A stretch of 64,000 nucleotides of DNA, from NCBI RefSeq assembly GCF_037975245.1, contig NC_092574.1, positions 4,768,713-4,832,712 on the forward strand. The letters are read 5' to 3'. Both the position numbers and the translations under genes were made by a program. Under the pieces are notes generated by a model. That model was given only the letters and a program-made list of their open reading frames with translations. It was not told the DNA's origin and searched no databases. The DNA comes from Apostichopus japonicus (lineage: Eukaryota; Echinodermata; Holothuroidea; Aspidochirotida; Stichopodidae). This document shows, piece after piece, positions 38,801 to 49,165 of this stretch. Numbering within the stretch: the first letter of the stretch is position 1; the number at the start of each line of letters is the position of its first letter.

Positions 38801-41246
38801 GTGGCTTAATAGTCTGATCATGTGGTTTAAGAGACTGATCATGTGGAATAATAGTCTGATAATGTTACTCAAGAGTATGATCATAAGAGTCTGATCATGT
38901 GGTTTAAGAGTCTGATCATGTGGCTTGAGAGTATGATCACGTGGTTCAATATTCTGATCATGTGGCTCATACTCCTGATCATGTGGTTCCAAAAGTTTGA
39001 TTATGATCATATATGTGTACAAGAACTATATGGAAATTGCTGGAGATCAAAGGTCAATTAAGGCCAACAGAGGTCAAAGTCTGAAAATCTTGTACCATGA
39101 TAACCCAGAAATTCAATCATGGTAGAAGTTCATTCGTGCTATCTAGATCCTCATAGTGAGTAGAAGATTGCTGGTCTTTTGAGGTCAATAGAGGTCAATA
39201 GAGGTCAAAATCTGAAAACCATGTAAGCACAATAACTGGGAAAGTTCAGCTTAGATGACCTTAATACCTTTAAGTTGATCTCTCTTCATCAGCACAGTGC
39301 TAATGCTAGTGAATTGTGGAGGTCAAAAGTCATGTGAGTTCAACAAAGGTCAAAATTCTGCAAGACTTGTAAACAAGATAACTGCAAAAGTAAAGCTTGG
39401 ATGAACTTCTTACTTGGTAGGCCATCTGCATCATTGCAAAAACCTAGCTGAATTAGGTAATGGTAGACACCAAAAAATCTTGTCTGCAGTGTTTTTGTTG
39501 AATTTTCACATACAAACTGTGACAAGGAATCACTGAACTGTTGGACGTTCTGGTTGTGAAAGACAGGTTGGCAGACCTGAGCAACCATGGAATAATAATA
39601 ATAATAAGAAATACTTTACTTCTAAGAAATATTTACCATTCTTATGTCAGCAGTTAGGTGTTAATTTAGTCCGTTATAATAAAGTGTTGGAAATGCACCA
39701 CAAAGAGTTTATTTATGTACAAAGCTGCTGTACGCTGTTCAATAATCTTACAGTGCAGTCTGCAATGCAAGACCAGATAGGTTTCTCACATCTCGAGAAA
39801 TCTAGCAAAGGAAATGGGCATAAAACTCATTTTTTTCCCATTTTTATTCAGTTTAACTTTTTTTGCCTTGCATGATTCTATTATATCATGTGCTGCTTTG
39901 GGATTCAATACCCCGTTCAGTTTTGAAGTATTGAATTTACAAGTTCTACTTTGTTGATGTGTTTTTCAGGTATGACCCCAGAGCAGATGTTTGGTGTGGT
40001 GTGGCACCCATGAGCATCTGTAGGGACTCTGTTGCTGTTGCAGTCTTGGGAGATCAGATATATGCTGCTGGGGGATTTGACGGCACAAATTATGTCAATA
40101 CAGTCGAATGCTATGATCCTATAGCTGGCAATTGGTCATTGGTAAGTTTCTAGATTTTTCTTACCACTTTCTGAATATAGAGTGCAGTAGTCGCTAGAAA
40201 TTCGCTTACATCAGTGGTGTGGTTTCTGAATATTCAGTAGGCCGTGTAAAGAATTAGTTTCTGTCAACACCTACTTTGATGAGTTTTTGTAACATTTTGT
40301 TCTCAACCAAAAATGTGTTATATTAATAATCAATTAATATGGTATTTGCTCTGAGTTGTGTAAACCTTGTGTATTCTTGTCGAGGTCCCTTGAATGCTGC
40401 ATATATATATCAAGGCTCATTTTTCAATACTCTTATGGTTGGAATAATGAATTTAACTTGCTCGATGTGGTGGAACGCCTATCAGATTGATTCCTGAAGG
40501 AAATTGAATCCTGTAATGTCCATTGAAAGTGCATTCATATATTGGCAATGAGACAAAGTGCTCATTTTGCTCTTGTTCCCTGCAGAAGGCAAAAATAAAT
40601 CTAAGCAATGGTGATGGCACGTGTGTGCCAAGGGGTCATGGGTGGGGGGAATTTGCCCTCCAGTCAAGATGCTTTCCCCCAGACACCCCCCTCCCAGTTG
40701 ACTGCGGTAAAAACAAAATCGAAATATTCTTATGACCAATTTCCTTTATTTGGGTAATATTAGGCTAACAAAATGCCTATCCCTCCGTAGCTAGGCTCCC
40801 TAGACCTCCACAGGGACTTGGAAATACATTCTAATGAAATTGGAATCTATAAAATGTACCTGAGCTTACGTTAAAATAGCTGCAAAATTTGTCCGATAGC
40901 ACCGCATCTTCCAGGCTTGGAGTAGCTTACACAGAAATTAAATGGCTCTTTCTGACATGTATTTTTGTCCTTAAGCCCCTATGAGAGAACAAGAAATATA
41001 GAAGAAAATCCACCACCTTCCGGGAGGGGGGCGGGGGGGGGGCTTTTCCCCACTGAACATCCACCACGAAATGAGTACGAGAAAGCTATTAAAATTGGTG
41101 GAGGTCAATGGTCATTTGAGGTCAACATAGGTCAATGTGGAGGTTTTTGCTCAAGCATTGTAAACACTTGTCTCTTTCCTTATTAGTCCACACCACTGAG
41201 CGGCTCGCGGGCTGGTGGATGTTTGGTTCAGCTGGATATGAGGTAA
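29600..41246 (+). CDS. KLHL5: Kelch-like protein, KLHL1/4/5 subfamily (BTB-BACK-6x Kelch), complete, nine coding exons
   Basis: I joined 29600-29879, 31585-31781, 32800-33012, 33877-34066, 35405-35629, 36295-36457, 37074-37286, 39970-40141 and 41187-41246. The sum is 1713 nt: 570 codons plus TAA, with every split codon restored. BTB is at about 20-130 ([20 protein letters not shown]), BACK at about 132-240 ([26 protein letters not shown] near 260), then six Kelch repeats each with the GG-x-D core, and a closing strand [10 protein letters not shown]. Length and sequence match the BTB-to-end part of vertebrate KLHL1/4/5, whose long N-terminal extension is absent. An in-frame TAA at 29585 fixes the start. 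The family includes actin-binding and CUL3-adaptor proteins, so a cytoplasmic substrate-receptor or cytoskeletal role is likely. It is probably a single pre-duplication orthologue, so the symbol is by subfamily. Confidence 0.93.
29848..30385 (+). repeat. 112-bp tandem array carrying an exon end and its 5' splice site, 5 copies
   Basis: GAGAGATTGC occurs at 29851, 29963, 30075, 30187 and 30299, exactly 112 bp apart. Each unit has ACATTTATACAGGTAGGTCATG, the end of coding exon 1 plus the donor, followed by intronic sequence. Copy 4 reads ACAGGAAGGT, so its donor is lost. The first copy is the real exon end; the others lie in intron 1. Confidence 0.95.
31585..31781 (+). CDS. KLHL5: Kelch-like coding exon 2 (end of BTB, start of BACK)
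   Basis: The acceptor is CTCAAG at 31584 and the donor is ATG|GTGAGT at 31782. The exon completes the split Gly and encodes residues 94-159 ([13 protein letters not shown] ... LRAAHTYTM). It matches the KLHL5 segment with [15 protein letters not shown]. Its 3' end and donor form the unit of the minisatellite that follows. Confidence 0.93.
31757..32712 (+). repeat. ~46-bp minisatellite carrying exon end plus 5' splice site, 21 copies
   Basis: Each unit is GAGCTGCCCATACCTATACC then ATG|GTGAGTATGACCTGATTCCCT. I count 21 GGTGAG donor cores from 31781 to 32696, spaced 45-48 bp. A seven-unit block is itself duplicated with a 322-bp shift (around 31990-32275 and 32312-32597), marked by matching C-runs in a variant unit. 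The array fills most of intron 2. Confidence 0.96.
32800..33012 (+). CDS. KLHL5: Kelch-like coding exon 3 (BACK)
   Basis: The acceptor is CTTTTACAG at 32799 and the donor is CAG|GTAGAG at 33013; phase 0 both sides. It encodes residues 160-230, including [20 protein letters not shown] and [10 protein letters not shown], the typical BACK-domain signature of this subfamily. Confidence 0.93.
33877..34066 (+). CDS. KLHL5: Kelch-like coding exon 4 (end of BACK, first Kelch strand)
   Basis: The acceptor is TTGCAG at 33876 and the donor is AAG|GTAAAT at 34067. It encodes residues 231-293, with [32 protein letters not shown] and the start of Kelch 1. Confidence 0.93.
34270..34491 (-). mobile_element. 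tRNA-Lys-derived SINE, minus strand, in intron 4
   Basis: Read on the minus strand, 34491-34426 is tRNA-like: GGAGTGTTAGCTCAGTGG (A-box), CTTTTAATC (Lys-TTT-type anticodon loop) and AGTTCGAGTTACTCC (B-box and acceptor end). Stems are imperfect, so it is not a functional tRNA. The body continues to about 34270 with GCGGCTTTCATAAGCC and GCGAGTTCCTGCTTCC. The 3' end is uncertain. Confidence 0.65.
34540..35175 (+). repeat. ~78-bp tandem array with acceptor-like motif, about 8 copies, intron 4
   Basis: The unit contains CATAGCAATCATGGCTAGAT, then TTATTTTGTTATTATGTG and TTTGTGTTTCTACTGTAGGA. CATAGC landmarks fall at about 34635, 34713, 34790, 34868, 34946, 35026 and 35101. Each unit's TTTCTACTGTAG resembles a 3' splice acceptor, but the true acceptor is downstream at 35404. 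Confidence 0.93.
35405..35629 (+). CDS. KLHL5: Kelch-like coding exon 5 (Kelch 1-2)
   Basis: The acceptor is GAAACAG at 35404 and the donor is CTTG|GTACGT at 35630. It encodes residues 294-368, [14 protein letters not shown] ... [19 protein letters not shown] ... MNTHRHGLG, a near match to KLHL5 repeats 1-2. Confidence 0.93.
36295..36457 (+). CDS. KLHL5: Kelch-like coding exon 6 (Kelch 3)
   Basis: The acceptor is TTGTAG at 36294. The donor is a weak AA|GTTTGT at 36458, chosen because only this end restores the frame into exon 7 (aa+a = Lys). It encodes residues 369-422: [20 protein letters not shown] and [12 protein letters not shown]. Confidence 0.88.
37074..37286 (+). CDS. KLHL5: Kelch-like coding exon 7 (Kelch 4-5)
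   Basis: The acceptor is CTAAAG at 37073 and the donor is AAAG|GTATGT at 37287. It encodes [37 protein letters not shown] and [19 protein letters not shown], residues 423-493. The wider spacing in repeat 5 is typical of this subfamily. Confidence 0.93.
37328..37948 (+). repeat. 14-bp microsatellite-like array, about 45 units, intron 7
   Basis: The unit is TGTGTCTATTACAA, alternating with TGTGTCTATTACAG and with shortened 9-bp TGTGTCTAT units. It starts about 40 bp after the exon 7 donor. Because 14 is not divisible by three and stops are rare, long spurious frames rich in Cys/Tyr/Val appear across it. Confidence 0.96.
38780..39000. repeat. ~21-bp degenerate repeat, TGATCATGTGG type, intron 7
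   Basis: About ten copies of a unit like AGTCTGATCATGTGGTTTAAG, with substitutions. It is followed directly (39010-39370) by dispersed AGGTCA-rich repeat copies. Confidence 0.85.
39010..39370. repeat. Dispersed AGGTCA-rich repeats with a triple DR4, intron 7
   Basis: Three successive degenerate copies contain 'gaggtcaaaggtcaatt', 'gaggtcaaagtctgaaaa' and similar phrases. At 39182, 39192 and 39202 three AGGTCA half-sites are each separated by ATAG, a perfect double DR4. It belongs to the same family as 2096-2160 and 17440-17660. Confidence 0.7.
39970..40141 (+). CDS. KLHL5: Kelch-like coding exon 8 (Kelch 6)
   Basis: The acceptor is TTTTTCAG at 39969 and the donor is TTG|GTAAGT at 40142. It encodes [20 protein letters not shown] and [20 protein letters not shown], residues 494-551, ending NWSL. 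Confidence 0.93.
41187..41246 (+). CDS. KLHL5: Kelch-like coding exon 9, 60 nt, terminal
   Basis: The acceptor is TTCCTTATTAG at 41186, and the frame runs 19 codons to TAA at 41244-41246: [19 protein letters not shown]. It aligns with the C-terminal APLCLGRAGACVV strand of vertebrate KLHL5 and closes the propeller. Phase 0 joins exon 8 exactly. A dispersed AGGTCA repeat (about 41098-41140) sits just before it. Confidence 0.88.
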   Translation, partial: STPLSGSRAGGCLVQLDMR

Positions 41247-43438
41247 CACATATTGGGAAGAGGCTGGACTTGGCAACGTCCCTCCAGAGCTTAATTCTCT
41301 TCGAAATGGAATGAACAGTGTGTAGAACAGGATCCTTTACTGTCATAAAGTCTCAGAATATGACGTTCACCTTGGCCAGTTATAAGATTCTTGCCATTCA
41401 ACCTCAGGTCTGGTGTGTGCGGCCAAACGGGTGAATAATTAACGGAAACTCTGCAATACCAAGCAGCTGCTTATATCTGTTTGGAAAATTAAGTACTTCC
41501 CTAACTCTATTCTATATTTCACTGGAAACAGTTTACTTTACTATGCTTGGCAGCCAACTGTGCATGATGGAAAGCTTGAACGGCCTGTAGCTTACAGAAC
41601 GGCATTTAGTAGTAAATGCACCCCAACGTAGCTTGCTCTGTTACAGTTTGAATGACCATTTCGTTTGGATTGCTTTGAATGAGAAGCGTGAGATTATGTT
41701 AGCAGATCAGGTGCTGTCATAGTATCAAGCATAGCATACATAGCATTAGCTGATGAAGAACCTTATCTATTTAGCAGTTGTGGTTTGCTACTACTAGATG
41801 TTGATAACCTTGTCTTGTTGCATGAGTTTCATCTTCAGCGATGTCTATGGCATTATTAAACCTATATGTACGTCTTGGAGCTAATGCACTTGTTATTTAA
41901 GTAATCTGAAATGACGTGTAGTTAATTATCTCGATTAAATCTCAACTCAACAATTGAACACATAGTGATCATGTTCTACTGCCACACTGAATGAAACATT
42001 CAGCTTCCGTCATCATTAAAAGCATAGTTTCTTGATTATTAAGTTAAGTACAAATTAAAGAGGAAATGCATCCAAGAATCCCAGATATTGTTATCTCTGG
42101 TGTTAATGTTGACTGTAAGTTTGACACCCATATCAACCAACCACAGACAATCATCATGTTGTGTAATTTACAAATTTTTCCATTTTGTATTTTCTTATTT
42201 CTGTATTGTGAATTTTTTTTTTCAAGCTTTGAGCTTTCCCGTGATATAGACAGTGTAACATTTTAAAGGAGAGAAGGTTGCATATCTTCTTTCAAACCAT
42301 TTTTCTTGTACAGTACATTTTACCAAGCAGCATGGCAAGTGTAAAACAAAATTATTTTATAAAGTGCATTTAATACTTTGCCAGTGGTCACTGGTCAGCA
42401 ATGTCTGGGCTTTTCCCTGTCTTGAACGTCGGGGTATTAAATATTAACGAGATTGTCTCACCAAGAAAGAACAAGGTTGGATGGATGGGGCATATTGTTC
42501 CTCTACATGCATCTCTGTCTGCCTCTTGACTCCAGGCGTGACTAAGCTCCCTAGCTAAAGAGGAGACATTTGACTAGAATGAGGAAGAAAACTCCTATAA
42601 AGGAAACTGGACAACTGGACTGAACCTCAGAGGGTTGTTGTGAACTAACATAACTGGGAACCTTTTGTTCCTGTGCAAGAGAGTTCACACTCTTTATTTC
42701 CCTCCATGAGTGCAGTCACCCCAGATGGGTTTTTTTTTTCACTTTCTTTGAAGATAATTCTCAAATCTTTTAGCCTTTCTGGGAGTATCCTCAGTAATTT
42801 ACCCCCAGCCCCCTCCTTTCGCTCGCTCATGGTATGGGATTGAAGTGTCCCCATACTGCTGCTTACGTGTAACACATATATGAGTTTCCTGAGGGCCCTA
42901 ACCTCAATCTCGATAGACGATAGCCAGTCACAAGTTTCCTCTAAAAATACAATCGCGCCCCCCGGGTTAGAAAATCCTGGATACGTGCCTGTATTGTATA
43001 TGGATACCATTGTATTAGAAAGTTGGTTACTGATGATTTAATACATATGTTAATTTGCTGTTATACAATTTTTATCTTTTCCGATAAAAGTAACATAAAA
43101 CTCCGGAAAGCAGGAAAGGCCTATATACATTTCTTTTCCGTAAAGATATGATCAACTAAATATCCATCATCAATTCTCCCAGCTGAGCCGGAACTCGACG
43201 CAATGTGGCATGTAATGAAACGTCCCAACTAGCCGCAGACTGCATACATCGGAAAAAAGCAACAGCTATCTTTAGTGGTCTTTTATCTTTTCTCTCTTAT
43301 AGTGCAGATTCTATATCTCATTATGGCAACATATCACATCAACCATTTTACGATCATGTTCAATGAAATATGAAGAACAACTCGCACAAAATATCCGACT
43401 TTTTGACAATTATCCCGATCAAGTATCAAATGACATAT
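41247..43438. other. 3' flank of the Kelch-like gene
   Basis: This stretch probably contains the 3' UTR, but no AATAAA with a clear GT-rich partner was found; ATTAAA at 41934 is one weak candidate. No other gene is seen. At about 42950-42991 there is a truncated end of the 2-kb transposon family (CGCGCCCCCCGGGTTAG ... CTGGATACGTGCCTG). Confidence 0.45.
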
Positions 43439-45512
43439 CAGGCGCGTATCCAGGATTTTCAAACCCGGGGGGCGCGAATTACTATCTAAGCGGAGCGCCA
43501 CCATCGGTTGGCGCGCAGCGTACAAGAAAATTTCTTGTTTTGAAACCCCCCAGATCACCGGAAACGGCACTTCTCGGGCTTGAAATGACCAACCAGATGT
43601 ACACTTTTTGCCTGAGAACCAAGTATTTCCTAATAGTTTTTTTTTCCATCCATAACCTTTTTGAAGATTGTCAACCCGGCACACATCATGTTCGACCTGA
43701 TCGCATCTCCTGTGGTCTTTGCTTTTGTAGGTGATTCTACGTCGCGGCCCACAATACCCGCCAGCCCCACTTTTCAAGGTTTTAAGCCCCATATTTGTTC
43801 AGAATTTGAAAATTCACATTTCTCGTGAATAAACTCACTTCAAAACATACCCATAATGTTGTACAAAATTTCATCTATGGACAACCAATATAGAAAAAAC
43901 TTCCTTCAACCCCTAACAGACCGGTCAAAATTGCACGAGTAGAGGGAAGTGTGATGTAGAATGTTGGTCAGAAATTTTCGAAAATTCAGACACATTGGTG
44001 TACAAATATTAAAACCTGTTTTAACGGCTATTATAAAACTTGGTTGAAGGAAATGAAAAAATAGCAGATATTTCCGAACCGAACACTACACACATAGGCG
44101 TAGGAGGCGCGGCGGCAGTGGCGGAGCTAGGGGTATTGGTCAGGAGTGGCGAGAATGGTCTGAAGGGGCGCTTTCGACACTATCTAAGCGGAGCGCCACC
44201 ACTGGTTGGCGCGTAGCGTACAGAAAATTTTTGAGTAAAGATACTCCCTAGATCGCCGGAAATGACCCTTTCCGGGCCTGGCTAATTTGCAGATAAACGA
44301 AGAATAAGGTGTCATCGCCAAATTACACGAACAAAATGTGACAAATGTCAATAAGTAGATGAGAGAGCGTAATAAAAAAGTCAATAATCTAGAATAAGTA
44401 AAAAGTGGTAAAGAGCTGAAAAGGCGCCAGCAGTCCATTTGAGTCCGTCAGGGGGGGCATCCGCCCCCTGACCATATGGACGCTCCGCCACTGCGCGGCA
44501 GGGGTGCAGGCCCTAATTCGCCATTACTAATGTAAAAGAGAGTTTTGACATAATTGGACCTCCATGCTTTTTATACATCTACATGAGACATGTCGTTGTT
44601 TACATTAGCATCCCGCGGTATACTGCGCAATTTTAACGGACCGTACGGTACATGATGGCATGCGATGTAATAACCGATGCTTGCTTATATGATATTGACA
44701 TGAACACGTTGAACGCGTGCGAAGCGCGCGAAAATTTTTGGTTATTTTTTCAGGCAAGTCGGACAGTTTTGAGGCTTTTCATCCTGGAACGCCATTTTCA
44801 TGCTCACTGATATGATGTGATATCTGCTGTTTGCGTAACAAATTCGAACAGGCGCGTAGCGAGGAATTTGCCAAGGGAGGGGCGAAGCCTGTAGGCAAAT
44901 TATCTAAGCGTAGCACCACCATAGGTTGGCGCGAAGCGTACAAGCAAATTTTGGCCGAAAATGTCTCCCAGATCGCTGGAAATGACACTTCCCAGGCCTT
45001 GTAAGTTGCCTCTAAGCACTTTCTATTTTGAAATTACTTTGCGATATCATTTAAAAAAATGCTGAATGGGGGGGGGGGCGGTCGCCCCCATCCCAAAATG
45101 CGTCATGTTCCCCGACGACACGGTCGAGTTCGAGACCAGCCACAGTTGGTTTCATAGCACAATTCTACACACGCGTTATGATAGACCATATATAGTATAT
45201 ATATATATATATATATAGATCATTAGTAGGGTGTAGGGTGAGTCACACTTTTACGAAATCATTGATCCGTCACTGGCTACCCTTCAGCGCTGTAATGATG
45301 TCACTGTTCTTCTTTCTCTTCCCGGTGTCTTCGCGTTTTGCTTTTACTCCTTCTTTTTCTCCTTATTCTCTCTTTCTTCTTTTTCTTTTCCCTTCCTTCC
45401 TCTCCTCCTCCTCTTTTTTCCCCTTTTTTCCTTTTTTCTTCTCTTTTTTTCTCTTCTCTTTTTCTTACCCGGGGGGCGCGCGCCCCCAACGCCCCCCCTG
45501 GATACGCACCTG
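43439..45512 (-). mobile_element. 2-kb composite non-autonomous element with 5-bp TSD, copy 2 (inverted)
   Basis: It begins CAGGCGCGTATCCAG and ends CTGGATACGCACCTG (one change). It is flanked by CATAT on both sides (43434-43438 and 45513-45517). Its content is the reverse of 19972-21930: matching blocks include the AACCTTTTTGAAGATTGTCA region, the ACATGTCGTTGTTTACAT region, the 290-bp family piece (about 44850-45060) and the pyrimidine tract (about 45340-45466). It carries an extra nested insertion at 44116-44493. Confidence 0.9.
44116..44493. mobile_element. Nested hAT-like element inside copy 2
   Basis: It starts CAGTGGCGGAGCTAG and ends CGCTCCGCCACTG. The flanks CGCGGCGG and CGCGGCAG are an 8-bp duplication with one mismatch. 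No corresponding insert is seen in copy 1 at 19972-21930, so it went in after the 2-kb copies separated. Confidence 0.78.
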
Positions 45513-47890
45513 CATATGGTTGCAAAAGTAGGTTTCATTTTCAAAGATAGCATCTAAATTCAACGATCTTATCAAACTCAATCCTGATAAAATGTTTTGT
45601 TATGGTAAAGTAATACATATGGAAACCCCCAAAAAGAACACTGATTACAAATCAAACCCATTTTGTTGACAGCTCTAATTTGAAATAAAAAACAATTTGA
45701 CAACTGAAGCCAATGAACTGTAACAGAGAAGGACAATGGCGGCGGAACCGGGGGGGCACAGGGGTCACGCCCCCCCCCCCCACTTTTCCTCAGGTTAAAA
45801 ATGTGCCCTTTTTGGTTCCTTGCTTTAGCAAAAGGAACCTATGCAGTCAGGTTGGCGTGTGTGTGTGTGTGTGTGTGCGTATGTACCCGCTGGCAACTGG
45901 GGACATTTACATGATGACACACCTTCCAAGTGTGGACATACTACCAATCGGGGACGTCCCCATTTGGGTTAAGTGCAGATTTTGGAAGTTCCCGCCAAAT
46001 GAAAGTATTTTTTAAAGTTTGAGCAATATCTGTGACAGTCCCCATTGGGTGCATTCATTACAGCCTAGCTGTGTCACTTTGTGTCATTAACTGGTGGGGC
46101 GTGTGTCAAGGTGTTGTCCCCATTTATGTGCAAGAATTTCATGTCATGTGACTGCTTGAAGCTGGTTAAATTAGTGACCAAATGTCCCCAATTGATGAGC
46201 CCCAATCATATGGGGTGTGTCTACTTTGACAATACTAACAGTGGACCATGTCCCCAATTTACATTGCTGTGAGATCAGCAAACATACACACTGTACTGCA
46301 GCATGCTTACTGTGCCGTTCGAATTTCATGTACTGCCACAAAGATAACTGTAGTACCTACTGTACCTGAGATAACTACAATATGCAGCTAGCTACTAACA
46401 TCCAGCTTTCATGAGACGGAGACAGAATCTTCTGAAGGAAAATAGATCCAGTGAGTAAGTTACTCTTTACTTATCATAATCCTGTGCAGTGTCCCCAATT
46501 ATTTTTGTAATTTCCAGTTTGTTCGTTTATGAACTTCTATTATAGGCCTCTAATAGACTAGCCTACTGTACATTATGGAAGCCATATGTGCTACCATTGT
46601 ACTTAATGTCATATAGGTTAGGATCCAGTTGTGCATACATACTACTTACTAGCATAGTATGTGCATAGTAGGAAATTAACAGTAGGTCTATATGATCTAA
46701 TACATTATACCACATGGGTTAGGCCAGTTTGTGTGTAACATCACTAGTTTTAAGTCAGGCTTCAGATGATAGCTGCAGCATTATACACGTAAGGAAAGTT
46801 GAGTAACTTTTTTAGCTAGTTAATTTAGATCTCAGTAGGATGTTATTGTTAGTAGGATCTAAATCATGTCTGCCCATTGGATAAATCATGAGGCAGTTGT
46901 TGGGCACTTCATCATATCAAACACTGAAACGTTGGAAGCAGTACTGACATTTTGTCATGATTTTGGCATTGCAAGATATGTATACCGCTTTTGTGACTTT
47001 CTGTCTGCATGGTGCTTTTTCGTATTCGATGACCAGACTTTTCATTCTATTGTTCTTTATTCATTTTTATGTAACCTGAATATTGAGGATGCCCATGTAT
47101 AGAAAAGTTAATCTTAAAGAGTTATAGCTGCATGTATATGTGTTACAGATACTAGAATTGAAGCTATGTGAAATGAATGGAGCAAATGTATTGCACTTCT
47201 GAGGTAATTAACCTTCCTTTCTTTTCAAGGGGAATATTGTGGTGTGACATGTTATCATAAGATTAGATGCATCATGTTATAGTCATGAAATTAGTATAAT
47301 CTTTTCAAATTTAGTAGCTTGGCCAAGTTTATGCTATGAGCTCATTGTTGGATTCAGTCACCTTACTTAATAATTGTAAAGATGATAATTAAGTCTCCTT
47401 AGAATTTAGTAGTTAAATTTTAATGTTGATATATATTATATAAACATTCTGAATTACGTAGTTTGGAAAAAGTTGTGCTGTCTTGGGCTCCCTGGGTAAT
47501 ATGTCATGGACACTATCAACCTTCTTCTTGATTCCAGAGAAAATTATGTCAAGACGTAGCACAAGGCACGGCCCAGGGCCAAAGTTCAAATAGGACTTTT
47601 GAAGCTGATTTGTATAGTTTACATTAGAAATACTGAAGTGAGGAGAATGTATACCCGTAAAGAACTGTAAAACTTGATATATCAATAATTTAATTGCCTT
47701 TTTAAATAATTGGTAATCATCTAAGGTGATACTTTAAAAAGTGTTTATCAAGTTGTAATTCTGTGGGCTAAGGTGTGTCTTTGATGCAAGGAATGGTACT
47801 TGTCGTTATCTAACCTGGGTTTTCTACGCTACGTTTATGTGGTGCTGTCTGTACTACAAATCTAAGCAGTCATTGATTTTATTTCCACAG
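45513..47890. other. Non-coding; transposon fragment and GTCCCC-rich zone
   Basis: About 45731-45845 is a truncated end of the 16211-16735 family (GGCGGCGGAACCGGGG). A GT microsatellite lies at about 45858-45880. From about 45895 to 46265 GTCCCC or its complement recurs with AATT or ATTT next to it. The remainder, to 47890, is AT-rich without a recognised exon. Confidence 0.5.
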
Positions 47891-48639
47891 AAATTGACAA
47901 CATAGAATCATCTGATGATACAGATGATAGTGATGAGGAGGAGGAAGAGGAGGAGGAGGACACAAGTAGGGATGAGGGCAGCATGGGAAGTGTAGGGTCT
48001 CTGCATCAAGCTTAAATGGCACCACTTTTGAAAGCACTAATTCCGAAGGAGAAGAACCACCCAGTATGAAGAAAGGTAATATTGTTCATAAATAAAACAA
48101 ACCATTTAAAATTTGTCTTTTTCTAGTTTTATTTAAACAACAAAATATGAGGAATATACTAGACAGATTGCAATTTATGCTGGAGACCAACCTCAAAACA
48201 TTTTGATGTGATTTGTTTCTTTATATTGTAACTATCACATGGCAACATTGAGGTGTAATTTTCAAAAGCACCACATTGTAATGTATATATTTGTTGTCCT
48301 TTCAGGGAGAAAATACCAAAGGAGGGTATGGACAGAAGATGAGAAAAGAGTAGTTTTATTGTATATTGTAAACTATCACATGGCAACATTGAGGTGTAAT
48401 TTTCAAAAGCACCACATTGTAATGTATATATTTGTTGTCCTTTCAGGGAGAAAATACCAAAGGAGGGTATGGACAGAAGATGAGAAAAGAGTAGTTTTAA
48501 AGGAATTCAGACGAGAAATACTGTAGCATTAAACCAATTGCCTGGAAAGTCAGCTATTGATAGGGTGATGGAAAAGTACAGTTGTTTTGATGGACGGAAG
48601 TGGACTAATATTAAAGACTTCATAAGAAATCACTCTTGA
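47891..48639 (+). pseudogene. Degraded gene end with acidic tract and Myb/SANT-like C-terminal domain
   Basis: After the acceptor CCACAG at 47890 the frame reads EIDNIESSDDTDDSDEEEEE, hits TAA, then continues in another frame as SLNGTTFESTNSEGEEPP up to the donor AAAG|GTAATA near 48075. After a second acceptor (TTTCAG) come RKYQRRVWTEDEKRVVLKEF, a second frame break, and LPGKSAIDRVMEKYSCFDGR ... TNIKDFIRN before TGA at 48637. The W-T-E-D-E-K and closing K-D-F-I-R-N pattern resembles the SANT-like C-terminus of uncharacterised, often transposon-like multicopy proteins of fish and marine invertebrates. Two frameshifts and an internal duplication argue it is dead. No N-terminal part was found. 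Confidence 0.6.
48221..48499 (+). repeat. 141-bp tandem duplication spanning an acceptor and exon start
   Basis: ATGGCAACATTGAGG occurs at 48239 and 48380. Each copy includes intron sequence, TTGTCCTTTCAG and the beginning of the SANT-like exon, up to GAAAAGAGTAGTTTTA. The two copies are nearly identical, so the duplication is recent. Confidence 0.93.
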
Positions 48640-48694
48640 AGGGCTAACAAAAAGTGGTATTAGAATTGGTCAAACTTTACTGTGTTCATATATT

Positions 48695-49165
48695 ACTAGT
48701 TTGTTAACTTCATGTTTATTGACTTGTTAGGCAGATTTCATTGTTGTTGTTTATGGAATAAAGAGCTCAGGAACAAATGCCACAGATTTTCTAATCTGCT
48801 AAGTAGCTATGTTGACTGTCTTTTCAGCTCTAGCCTGATGTTGGCATAAAAGTGTGAATATTTTAGTGCTCTTGGTTAATGTTTTATTACTTGTTTGTTA
48901 AATTCATGTTTGTTGATTGTTAGACAGATTTAATTGTTGTCGTTCATGCAGAAAGGAGCTCAGGAACAAATGCCACAGACTTTCTAATCTGCTACGTAGC
49001 TATGTTGACTGTCTTTTCAGCTCTAGCCTGATGTTGGCATCAAAGTGTGAATGTTTTAGTGCTCTTGGTTAATATTTTATTCCTTGTTTGTTAAATTCAT
49101 GTTTGTTGATTGTTAGACAGATTTCATTGTTGTTGTTCGTGCAGAAAGGAGCTCAGGAACAAATG
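48695..49165. repeat. ~192-bp tandem repeat, about 2.5 copies
   Basis: AGGAACAAATGCCACAG recurs at about 48769, 48960 and 49154. The unit also contains TTGTTAAATTCATGTTTGTTG and TGTTGACTGTCTTTTCAGC. Confidence 0.88.

Noticed and set aside
48239-48526. An intact 95-codon gene with duplicated peptide
   Set aside because: The frame runs through intron sequence and both duplicated acceptors; only the SANT-like tail is exon-derived.
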